Assembly: GCA_964536085.1 (NCBI GenBank)
Contig: CAZHWR010000036.1
Location: 1-18,520 of the forward strand
Length of the DNA stretch: 18,520 bases
Direction of reading: 5' to 3'
Source of the DNA: CAZHWR01 sp964536085
Lineage (GTDB): Bacteria; Bacillota; Clostridia; Oscillospirales; Ruminococcaceae
The notes beneath the pieces were generated by a model, which saw only the letters and a program-made list of their open reading frames with translations, was not told the DNA's origin and ran no database searches. Below, one piece after another: positions 6,029 to 12,656 of this stretch (the first letter of the stretch is position 1; the number at the start of each line of letters is the position of its first letter). The translations under genes and the position numbers were made by a program.

Positions 6029-7282
6029 TTATTTTTTCACTATTTCAACGCCCTTGTCATACGAGAAGTTTTCCAAAAGTGCGGATTTTTTCACTGTGAG
6101 CTGTGAAAGCTTGTTGCCCTTGCAGTTTAAATATCCGTAAACCTCGTCACCCGCATACTCTCCGAGAAACTCGCTGTTGCTCACATCCAGCTTTTTAAGC
6201 TTATTGTAGGAGCAATCCAAAACGCACGTTGTGTTTTTATCCGGCAGAACGAGCTCGGTAAGCTTATTGTGCGAAACGTTGAACACATATATAAATCCCG
6301 CTTCCTGCTTTGTCGAGCCGAGATTCGGGGATTTGCTGAAATCTATTGAACTCAGATTATTATACGAACAGTTAAGCCCTTTAAGCTTTGAGTTGTCAGT
6401 TATGTCAAGCCGCGACAGGCTGTTGTTCGCGCAGTAAAGCCCTACAAGCTTTTTAAGCGGCGAAACGTCAAGCTCGGACAGCTTGTTTTTATTGCAGTTT
6501 ACCGACACAAGCTTTGTATTATTGCTTAAATCAAGCATTTTCAGCTTATTATTCGAACAGGAAAGATTCTTAAGCTCGGCGTTTTCGGAAATATCAAGCT
6601 TAGTGAGCTTATTTTTCGCGCAGTATAAATATATAAGCTTTTCATTTTCTTTAAACGACAGCGTTTTAAAGAAATTCTTATTACAGTAAAGCGTTATCAG
6701 TCCGGGATTGTTTTTTGTACTCAGCGAGGTAAGCTTGTTATCTGAGCAATAAAGTATTCTGAGCTTCGACAAATTGCCGAGCTTTAGCTTTTTGATTTTG
6801 TTGTTTTCACAGTTTATACTGTCAAGACTTACACAATCGGAAACATTCAGCTTTGTAAGCGAATTATGCGAGCAGTCGAGCTCGCGCAGGTCTGTTAATC
6901 CGTTCAAATTAAGCTGCTTAATTCGGCTCCAGAAGCAATACAGAGTTTTCAGCTTTGTGTTCTTTGAAAGATCCAATTTTTCAATTTTACTGTTTTCACA
7001 ATCCAAATACCGCAGGTTTTTAAAATATTCTATACCTTTTAAGGACTTTACATTTTTAGAAAACGTCCTGATTCTTTTAACCGCGTTCCTTTCCTGAATG
7101 CTCAAATATCCGTTTTTATCCTTGTCGTACTTCTTTGCTTTTTTTCTGAAGATTTTGTCGGGAAAATTCTTTTCGCTTATTTTTATTCCCTTTTCCTGCG
7201 CGCTTACGGTAACTGCCGGACTGATGCACATAATTAAAAACATCATCCCCGCCGTCAGCAAAATACTTAACACCTTTTTCAA
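6029..7282 (-). CDS. Secreted leucine-rich-repeat protein with an EF-hand-like loop and a Cys ladder
   Basis: The protein has a signal peptide (MKKVLSILLTAGMM..., likely cut after TVSA), a short linker with a canonical calcium-type EF-hand loop DKDKNGYLSIQE (about residues 53-64), then about 14 leucine-rich repeats of roughly 21 residues to near the C-terminus. The unit is L-xx-L-x-C-xx-N-x-L-xx-L-D; 13 repeats carry Cys at the same position. Such internalin-like proteins bind partners outside the cell. No LPxTG, membrane anchor or wall-binding repeat is seen, so it is probably released. I chose TTG at 7282 because AAGGAG lies 10 bases upstream and it gives a classic MKK signal peptide; a GTG at 7291 sits only one base after AAGGAG. 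The gene begins shortly after the rsmF stop (7307), with no terminator between. The binding partner is unknown. Confidence 0.85.
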   Translation of the reverse strand: MKKVLSILLTAGMMFLIMCISPAVTVSAQEKGIKISEKNFPDKIFRKKAKKYDKDKNGYLSIQERNAVKRIRTFSKNVKSLKGIEYFKNLRYLDCENSKIEKLDLSKNTKLKTLYCFWSRIKQLNLNGLTDLRELDCSHNSLTKLNVSDCVSLDSINCENNKIKKLKLGNLSKLRILYCSDNKLTSLSTKNNPGLITLYCNKNFFKTLSFKENEKLIYLYCAKNKLTKLDISENAELKNLSCSNNKLKMLDLSNNTKLVSVNCNKNKLSELDVSPLKKLVGLYCANNSLSRLDITDNSKLKGLNCSYNNLSSIDFSKSPNLGSTKQEAGFIYVFNVSHNKLTELVLPDKNTTCVLDCSYNKLKKLDVSNSEFLGEYAGDEVYGYLNCKGNKLSQLTVKKSALLENFSYDKGVEIVKK

Positions 7283-7306
7283 ATCTTTCACGCTCCTTTT
7301 AATTCA

Positions 7307-8644
7307 TCAAAGCATTCTGAGCCCTTTCGGATATCGGTTTTTAAGCCTGCCGTTTGTAGCCTTGCCAAAGCCCACCGAAACGCCGTCGAAAAACACGCCT
7401 GCAAAACCTGCGAGCGATTTTTCGCACGGTATCTCCATGCCGTGTAAAAAGTCCTTCGCAGATTTATCATCCAGCTTGACTTTTTTCAACACGTCTTTAT
7501 CTCCGAACGCCATATAAAGGCAGTGCTCCGGCTCAAATCTGTTTTTCACTTCCCTGCCCGCCAAAACTCCTGCGCGCAGTACATTCAGCCCTGTTATATC
7601 CGGCATTATTCCGGGCAAAATATAAACCTTGCCGGAGTTTATAAAAAGCCTATTGGGAGCATCCGCGGCAAACGATTCGCTCCAAAACTCCGAAAACAGA
7701 TCGGAGCTTTGCTCTTTTGGACTGTAATCCGCCGTATATCCGCCGCCGGAAATCCTTTTCAGCTTTGCGGCAAAATGTCCTTCGCCGCCGTTGAACGGAA
7801 ACACGCGGCGCATTTTTTCAGAGTCCGCGGTTATATCAAGTCTTTCCCGCGGGATAACGCTTCCGAAGTCAGCAACGCAGTCAACAAGCTCAAAATCGCG
7901 GTTTCGCTTTAAAAAGCTGTCGATTTGCATTTCGTTTTCCTCAGGGGAAAATGTGCAGGTTGAGTAAACCAGCTCTCCTCCTTTGCACACTGCGTCCGCG
8001 GCGGAATCGAGTATCTTCGCCTGTCGCTTTGCGCAGTTGAGTACAGCTTTTTCGCTCCATTCTTTTTTTGCATTCGGCACCTTGCGAAACATTCCTTCTC
8101 CCGAACAGGGAGCGTCTACCAGCACTTTGTTGAAATATCCCGAAAGCTTTTTGCAGACAGAATCGGGGCGGTTATTAATTATGACCGCGTTTTTAACGCC
8201 CATTCTTTCAAGGGTTGAATCAAGCGTCCTCACCCTTTGAGAAACATACTCGTTCGCGACCAGCACACCTTTTCCGCACAAAGCCGCGGCTATCTGCGAG
8301 CTTTTCCCGCCCGGCGCCGCGCAGAGGTCAAGCACCCTGTCGCCCGGGTGAACGTCAAGGATGCTCACCGCGCTCATGGCGGACGGCTCCTGAACGTAAA
8401 ACGCTCCGGCGTGGTGCAGCGGATGCCTGCCGATACCCTGAAAACCGTTCGGCAGATAGTACCCGTCTTTGCAAAACGGAGTTTTGCAAAGCTGACCCAA
8501 ATGCCGCATGACCGTTTGAGCGGAGCATTTCAACGTGTTCACACGTATCCCTTTAAACGGCGGCTGACAATAGCAGTCCGCGAATTTTTCATAATCCTCC
8601 GAAAGCAGAGCTTTCATCCTTGAATCAAAAAGATTTTCGTCCAA
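7307..8644 (-). CDS. rsmF: RsmF-type 16S rRNA cytosine-C5 methyltransferase
   Basis: The 445-residue protein is a complete NOL1/NOP2/Sun methyltransferase. VLDLCAAPGGKSSQIAA (104-120) binds S-adenosylmethionine, DAPCSGEGMFRK (177-188) holds the motif IV Cys180, and YSTCTFSPEENE (227-238) holds Cys230, the expected nucleophile. HAGAFYVQEPSAM (78-90) and the C-terminal extension ending GRLKNRYPKGLRML are typical of the RsmF branch. It would methylate a cytosine in 16S rRNA. The start is a TTG at 8644, preceded by AGGAGG with 7-base spacing; no better ATG exists upstream. This is the second RsmF-type gene in the window (see 1-630), with different base composition. The LRR gene follows after a short gap and is probably co-transcribed. 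Subfamily is well supported; the exact target base is inferred. Confidence 0.93.
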   Translation of the reverse strand: MDENLFDSRMKALLSEDYEKFADCYCQPPFKGIRVNTLKCSAQTVMRHLGQLCKTPFCKDGYYLPNGFQGIGRHPLHHAGAFYVQEPSAMSAVSILDVHPGDRVLDLCAAPGGKSSQIAAALCGKGVLVANEYVSQRVRTLDSTLERMGVKNAVIINNRPDSVCKKLSGYFNKVLVDAPCSGEGMFRKVPNAKKEWSEKAVLNCAKRQAKILDSAADAVCKGGELVYSTCTFSPEENEMQIDSFLKRNRDFELVDCVADFGSVIPRERLDITADSEKMRRVFPFNGGEGHFAAKLKRISGGGYTADYSPKEQSSDLFSEFWSESFAADAPNRLFINSGKVYILPGIMPDITGLNVLRAGVLAGREVKNRFEPEHCLYMAFGDKDVLKKVKLDDKSAKDFLHGMEIPCEKSLAGFAGVFFDGVSVGFGKATNGRLKNRYPKGLRML

Positions 8645-8676
8645 ATTACTGCCTCCTGTAATGTAATATATAACAG

Positions 8677-8792
8677 TTTTATCCTGATAAAAGGGACAAT
8701 TTTACGCTTGACAATTCGCATTTCATTTTAATTTCCGCCTGAATATCAGCGTGATATTACGGCATAATAAAATTGCAAATACTTTATTTGCA
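8677..8792. promoter_or_regulatory. Divergent control region with three perfect dyads
   Basis: Between rsmF (minus) and the Q/N-rich gene (plus) lie TTTTATC-CT-GATAAAA (8677-8692), AATATCA-GCG-TGATATT (8742-8758) and TGCAAAT-ACTTT-ATTTGCA (8774-8792). A TTGACA at 8708-8713 (plus) has no good -10 at the right distance; CATAAT at 8763-8768 is a possible -10 with a weak -35. Sporulation sigma-factor sites were considered but none fits well. The dyads are certain; their role is inferred. Confidence 0.5.
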
Positions 8793-8825
8793 TATATTGC
8801 ATGATAAAATTAAGAGGTGAAAAAA

Positions 8826-8972
8826 ATGCAGAAAAATCAGAACCAGAACCAGCAGAACCAAAATCAGAACCAGAACCAGCAGAATCAACAGAATCAGCAG
8901 AATCAAAAGCAACAGAAGCAGAACAAACAGAACAATCAGAGAAACCGCGAACAGCAGGATGATTTCTGCTAA
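8826..8972 (+). CDS. 48-residue Q/N-rich microprotein, unknown function
   Basis: ATG at 8826 opens a 48-codon frame ending in TAA at 8970-8972. The product starts MQKNQNQNQQ and ends NREQQDDFC; by count 36 of 48 residues are Gln or Asn. A few Lys/Arg occur in the second half, and the tail is acidic with a final Cys. AGAGGTG lies about 7 bases before the ATG, and a very strong terminator follows 10 bases after the stop, so it is a self-contained transcription unit. There is no signal peptide or membrane segment. I do not recognise a family. Gamma-type small acid-soluble spore proteins are also small and Q/N-rich, but their conserved EFA-type motif is absent. Low-complexity sequence can arise by slippage, yet the clean start, binding site and terminator argue for a real gene. 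Confidence 0.72.
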   Translation: MQKNQNQNQQNQNQNQNQQNQQNQQNQKQQKQNKQNNQRNREQQDDFC

Positions 8973-8982
8973 GTCTATTTGG

Positions 8983-9021
8983 AAAATCGGCGCGCCGAAA
9001 TACGGCGCGCCGATTTTTTTT
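8983..9021. terminator. Strong terminator after the Q/N-rich gene, shared with yitT
   Basis: AAAATCGGCGCGCCG at 8983-8997 and its exact complement at 9003-9017 form a 15-bp stem around AAATA, followed on the plus strand by eight Ts (9014-9021). Both arms contain the palindrome GGCGCGCC. On the minus strand it also serves the convergent yitT gene ending at 9041. Confidence 0.93.
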
Positions 9022-9040
9022 GCACATTTATTCACGCGCG

Positions 9041-9922
9041 TTAAATATCGTCATAGATGCTTTTAAAGCCCTCTCCAACGACCTCAGTAGAGTTTGTAAC
9101 CATCATAAACGCGCCGCTGTCTATCGCATACACCAGCCTTTTGAGCTTGTGAAACTGATTCACTTTGACTGCGCACATTATAACTGATTTTTCTTTTCCC
9201 GTATATCCGCCCTTTGCCTGTATCACGGTGGTGCCCCGATTCACTTTAGTGTTTACCTCCGAGCACACATCGTCCGGCATTGAAGTAACTATCATAACCA
9301 TCTTGCCAATATCCGGACCGTACAAAACGCTGTCCATAACCTTTGAAGCCGCAAACATCGCCACAACTGCGTACATAGCGGATTCCGGCTCCCCGAACGC
9401 CAGCGCTGCAAACACAATTACAACAACATCTGATATCAACACTATCCTGCCCAAGCTTATATACGGCAGCCTTTTTTGTATGATGCGGTTTGTAATGTCC
9501 GCGCCGCCTGTCGAGCCGCCTTTTATAAACACAAGCGCAAGCCCAAAGCCGGAAAGTACTCCCCCAAACAGAGACGATAAGATTTTATCCCCCATATACA
9601 CCGGCATAAAAAACACAAACGCGTAGTCGTACAAAAATGAAAACAAAGCGGTTGAAACAAGCGTTTTGAGTATAAATTTTTTTCCTAAAAGCCTATATCC
9701 GACTACCAAAAGCGGAATATTCACCACCGACACGAACGTTCCTATCCTCAACGCCGGGATAAGATAGTGAATGGCCGTCGCAAGCCCTGTCACTCCGCCC
9801 GGGGCTATATTGTTGGGCGCCGTAAAAACATACACCGAAGCCGTATAGCAGAAGGTTCCGGCAAATATAAACAAATAGTCCGTGACGATTTTATAAATCC
9901 CGTTAAGTCGCTGGTTTTTCAT
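9041..9922 (-). CDS. YitT family membrane protein (DUF161 plus DUF2179)
   Basis: From ATG 9922 the protein has 293 residues. The N-terminal two thirds hold five or so hydrophobic helices with the family block FTAPNNIAPGGVTGLATAIHYL and IKGGSTGGADITNRIIQKR. The C-terminal DUF2179 domain (about the last 80 residues) has RGTTVIQAKGGYTGKEKSVIMCAV and ends GEGFKSIYDDI, all typical. YitT proteins are widespread inner-membrane proteins of Firmicutes with no settled function; the C-terminal domain faces the cytoplasm. I preferred ATG 9922 to a longer frame from 9982 because family homology starts with VTDYLFIFAGTFCYT soon after it; GTG at 9928 is an alternative, with AGGGAG 10 bases before it. The gene overlaps the end of mrnC by 20 bases, which implies co-transcription. 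Confidence 0.9.
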   Translation of the reverse strand: MKNQRLNGIYKIVTDYLFIFAGTFCYTASVYVFTAPNNIAPGGVTGLATAIHYLIPALRIGTFVSVVNIPLLVVGYRLLGKKFILKTLVSTALFSFLYDYAFVFFMPVYMGDKILSSLFGGVLSGFGLALVFIKGGSTGGADITNRIIQKRLPYISLGRIVLISDVVVIVFAALAFGEPESAMYAVVAMFAASKVMDSVLYGPDIGKMVMIVTSMPDDVCSEVNTKVNRGTTVIQAKGGYTGKEKSVIMCAVKVNQFHKLKRLVYAIDSGAFMMVTNSTEVVGEGFKSIYDDI

Positions 9923-10325
9923 CCCCACTGTGCGTACACTCCCTGTTCCATATAATATCAAACAATATATGTATACGCTCAAGCTCGTTTTTTATATACA
10001 AAAACCCAAACAGCGCCTCAAGCCCTGTGGCGCGCCGGTAGTCGGTCGGCTTTGCACTTTTGGGAACGTTGCCGTTCGCGTTTCGCCCGCGCTTGTACAC
10101 AGCCGTTTCCTCTTCGGTGAGCATCGCTTCTATATACCCCACCGCGTTCGACTGGCTTGCGGCGTTTACAAACTCCACAGTGTGCCTGTGAAGCTCGCTT
10201 ACAGGAGCATTTCCCAACGACAGCAGCCGTTCTCTTACCAGCAGTTCAAAGACCGCGTCGCCCACAAACGCGAGCGCAAGCGGACTTAGCTGCCCGGGTT
10301 TCTCTTTAATATAACCTGATTCTAT
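9903..10325 (-). CDS. mrnC: Mini-ribonuclease III, with an apparent AUA start codon
   Basis: The protein is Mini-RNase III, a catalytic-domain-only RNase III that trims 23S rRNA precursor ends in Firmicutes. The core reads QLSPLALAFVGDAVFELLVR, and TDYRRATGLEALFGFLY holds the second acidic residue of the active site. A GTG at 10265 falls inside the conserved FVGDA motif, so it cannot be the start. Upstream in frame no ATG, GTG or TTG occurs before a stop in the end of obgE. ATA at 10325-10323, preceded by GGAGTGG with 7-base spacing, gives a 140-residue protein beginning (M)ESGYIKEKPGQ; the catalytic Asp then becomes residue 23, as in the Bacillus subtilis enzyme. Thus start at AUA, or a sequence error, is inferred. 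obgE ends 17 bases upstream and yitT overlaps the 3' end. Confidence 0.9.
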   Translation of the reverse strand: MESGYIKEKPGQLSPLALAFVGDAVFELLVRERLLSLGNAPVSELHRHTVEFVNAASQSNAVGYIEAMLTEEETAVYKRGRNANGNVPKSAKPTDYRRATGLEALFGFLYIKNELERIHILFDIIWNRECTHSGDEKPAT

Positions 10326-10342
10326 CGTAAAACCACTCCAAA

Positions 10343-11608
10343 CTATCTCAAATACTCGAATTCAAATCCAAATATACTGACTGTATCGCCCTCGTTTATA
10401 CCCATTTCCTCCAGCTTGTCAATAATACCGCTGTGATGCAAAACCCTTTGAAAATATTGCAGCGACTCATAATCGTCCATATTAACGCCGCCGAGCACCT
10501 GCGAAAGCCACGGAGCTTCGACAACGTACACTCCGTTTTCGTTTATGATTTCAAACGAAGTCCTGTCCTCAACGACCTCCATCGGTATCGGCTCGACCTC
10601 GTATTCAATTATCGGCGGGAGCTTTGAAAGGGCTTCATATACTGCATTCACAAGCTGTTTTGTACCCGTGGCCGCCGCCGCAGATATTTCAAAAAACGCA
10701 AGCCCCTTGCCCTCGATATACTCCCTGAACTCCGCTATCTGCTCCGCGGATGCGATGTCGCACTTATTTGCAGCGACAATCATCGGACGTTCGGACAGAT
10801 CGACGCTGAAATTTCTAAGCTCGGCGTTTATTTTTTCAAAATCATCAATCGGATCGCGCCCCTCGCAGCCCGAAACGTCCACTACATGCAGTATCAAACG
10901 GCACCGTTCCACATGGCGCAGAAAATCGTGTCCCAATCCGACGCCGTCCGCCGCGCCCTCGATAAGTCCGGGTATATCCGCCATGACGAACGATTCGTTT
11001 TCACCCATGCTCACAACGCCCAAAACGGGAGAAAGCGTGGTAAAATGATAATTTGCGATTTTCGGCTTTGCCGCGCTGACAACCGATATCAGCGTTGATT
11101 TCCCGACGTTCGGAAATCCCACAAGCCCCACGTCCGCCAAAAGCTTCAGCTCCAGGCTCACGAAAAATTCCTGACCAGGAAATCCAGGCTTTGCAAACCG
11201 CGGAATCTGCCTTGTTGAGGTGGCAAACTTTGCGTTTCCCTTTCCTCCTTTGCCGCCGTACGCCAGAATTTTAGGCTCGCCCGACGACATATCCGCCATT
11301 ATTCTGCCCGTTTCAGCGTCTTTTATCAGCGTTCCGCGCGGCACTTTTATGACAAGGTCGTCGCCCTTTTTACCGTAGCAGTTGTTTCCGCGTCCGTTTT
11401 CGCCGTTTTTCGCCTGAAACTTTCTTTTGTATTTAAAATCCGCCAGCGTCGACATATTGTCGTCCACGGCAAATACCACGTTTCCGCCGCGCCCGCCATC
11501 TCCGCCGTCGGGTCCGCCCGCATTCACATATTTCTCGGTGTGAAACGAAACAGCTCCGTTGCCGCCGTCACCGGCTTTGATTTTGATTTTCGCGTAATCT
11601 ACAAACAT
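10343..11608 (-). CDS. obgE: GTPase ObgE/CgtA
   Basis: The 421-residue protein has the three Obg parts in order. The glycine-rich N-terminal Obg fold (AGDGGNGAVSF, GGPDGGDGGRGGNVVF) is followed by the GTPase domain: GFPNVGKST (G1, about 164-172), DIPGLIEGA (G3) and NKCD (G4). A C-terminal OCT domain ends DTVSIFGFEFEYLR. Obg binds the 50S ribosomal subunit during assembly and links GTP/ppGpp levels to growth and, in Bacillus, sporulation. ATG 11608 was chosen over an upstream in-frame ATG at 11629 because AAAAGGA lies 8 bases before it and the family starts MFVDYAKI. mrnC follows after 17 bases, fitting a shared role in large-subunit maturation. rpmA, the common neighbour of obg, is not here. 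Confidence 0.96.
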   Translation of the reverse strand: MFVDYAKIKIKAGDGGNGAVSFHTEKYVNAGGPDGGDGGRGGNVVFAVDDNMSTLADFKYKRKFQAKNGENGRGNNCYGKKGDDLVIKVPRGTLIKDAETGRIMADMSSGEPKILAYGGKGGKGNAKFATSTRQIPRFAKPGFPGQEFFVSLELKLLADVGLVGFPNVGKSTLISVVSAAKPKIANYHFTTLSPVLGVVSMGENESFVMADIPGLIEGAADGVGLGHDFLRHVERCRLILHVVDVSGCEGRDPIDDFEKINAELRNFSVDLSERPMIVAANKCDIASAEQIAEFREYIEGKGLAFFEISAAAATGTKQLVNAVYEALSKLPPIIEYEVEPIPMEVVEDRTSFEIINENGVYVVEAPWLSQVLGGVNMDDYESLQYFQRVLHHSGIIDKLEEMGINEGDTVSIFGFEFEYLR

Positions 11609-11697
11609 AAGCAAAGTCCTTTTTATCATTTTATCCGCGGTGCAACGCCGCGTCTTATATAATTACGTATTCCCGGTTATATGCCTTTCGGAAAGTC

Positions 11698-12501
11698 TTA
11701 ATTCCGATTATCGGTGCGCCGCGCCAGCGAGCAGATATCCGTCGTGCGGCTGTTAGATTCGATAAGCTCGCTTACGTCGCCGTAGTTGTCCCGATACAGC
11801 TCAAGCAGTACCGCGCCTGTGAATTTGAGCTCATAAAGACGGCAAAACAGCCTTTGTATGTCAAACACGCCTTTTCCCACAGGCAGGCAGTCGCACTGCG
11901 CCGTGTAGTCCGACAGATGCACATGAGCTAAATTTTCCCCCATAACATCCAAGAGCGCAAACGGTTCGACTCCCGAACGTACGCACTGCTTGACGTCAAG
12001 CACAAATTTAACATCGGGTATATTGTCTTTCATCCTTTTTATAAATTCCGCGTCTGAGCTTTTACACCGTTTCACATTTTCCTGAGCCACCGTCACCCCG
12101 AAGCTCTCGCCCAGCCGCTTTAAGCCTTCGAACCGCTCAAAATACATCTGCTCGGGGAAAGGGCTGCCGACTCTGTCGCCGTGGAAAACAAGTATTTCGG
12201 CTCCTAGCATGTTCATCGCCTCAAAATATCTTTTGTATTCCTCCAGCGCGTCTTTATACCGCCTCTCATACGCCGTAAATATCATGAACGGCTCGCTGAC
12301 CGACGAAAACGGATGAATCGACGCCACATTCATGTCATATCTGTTTTTTATTCCTGCCAGCTTTTGCACAAAAGCGCGTTCAAGCTCACTCGCGGAATTT
12401 ATGAAAATCTCGGTGTTTTTTATTCCGTTTTTACCCAAAAGCTCCATCGCCTGTTCGGTCAGCATAGGATAGAGACTCGCGGATGAAACACCTATGCGCA
12501 T
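11698..12501 (-). CDS. Sugar phosphate isomerase/epimerase-like TIM-barrel protein
   Basis: The 267-residue protein fits the xylose isomerase-like TIM barrel / AP endonuclease 2 superfamily. Candidate metal ligands sit at barrel strand ends: H63 (SIHPFSS), H107 (VFHGDR), E141 (AQENVKR), D169 (VLDVKQ), H195 (HVHLSDY) and E234 (LLELYRDN). Members isomerise or epimerise sugars, inositols or hydroxy acids using divalent metal; some are endonucleases. No zinc-rich endonuclease IV signature is obvious, so a sugar or polyol substrate is more likely. GGAG lies 9 bases before ATG 12501. It has its own upstream dyad (12529-12553). The 89 bases to obgE contain no clear terminator, so it may lead the obgE-mrnC-yitT operon. 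The specific substrate cannot be told. Confidence 0.85.
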   Translation of the reverse strand: MRIGVSSASLYPMLTEQAMELLGKNGIKNTEIFINSASELERAFVQKLAGIKNRYDMNVASIHPFSSVSEPFMIFTAYERRYKDALEEYKRYFEAMNMLGAEILVFHGDRVGSPFPEQMYFERFEGLKRLGESFGVTVAQENVKRCKSSDAEFIKRMKDNIPDVKFVLDVKQCVRSGVEPFALLDVMGENLAHVHLSDYTAQCDCLPVGKGVFDIQRLFCRLYELKFTGAVLLELYRDNYGDVSELIESNSRTTDICSLARRTDNRN

Positions 12502-12528
12502 GCCGTGTCACTCCAATCCCAAAAACCA

Positions 12529-12553
12529 CTTTTATTCTACCGCAGAATAAAAG
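12529..12553 (-). promoter_or_regulatory. Perfect 10-bp dyad in the promoter region of the TIM-barrel gene
   Basis: CTTTTATTCT at 12529-12538 and AGAATAAAAG at 12544-12553 are exact complements around ACCGC. On the minus strand TAGAAT, a fair -10, lies at the inner edge of the dyad about 40 bases before the start codon. This is the layout of an operator, though a short A/T-rich hairpin is an alternative. No convincing -35 was seen. Confidence 0.45.
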
Positions 12554-12566
12554 ATTCGCATAAACT

Positions 12567-12599
12567 AATTAAACGGGCGGAAAACCCGCCCGTTTAATT
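12567..12599. terminator. Hairpin terminator downstream of the CBM9-like gene
   Basis: AATTAAACGGGCGG at 12567-12580 and its exact complement at 12586-12599 form a 14-bp stem around AAAAC. On the minus strand it follows the stop at 12657 by about 57 bases. The U-run lies partly within the A/T part of the stem, so efficiency may be moderate. It separates this gene from the TIM-barrel gene. Confidence 0.75.
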
Positions 12600-12656
12600 T
12601 TACTTTCGATTATACTGAGTGTCAAGCATTATTATTGCGAGCTTTAGGGAAAATAA

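Noticed and set aside
5801..6106. Plus-strand 101-codon frame
   Set aside because: No ribosome binding site, it crosses a terminator hairpin and the 3' end of the LRR gene, and the product shows no family features.
6100..7000. DNA tandem repeat or CRISPR-like array
   Set aside because: The periodic pattern of about 63 bases comes from the leucine-rich repeats of the protein; the units are diverged at DNA level.
8784..9035. Minus-strand frame of almost pure Leu/Ile/Val
   Set aside because: It is the complement of the Q/N-rich gene: CAG/AAC repeats read backwards give Leu/Val runs. The frame also crosses the strong terminator.
9903..10265. mrnC starting at GTG 10265
   Set aside because: This start falls inside the conserved FVGDA motif and would remove about 20 conserved N-terminal residues.
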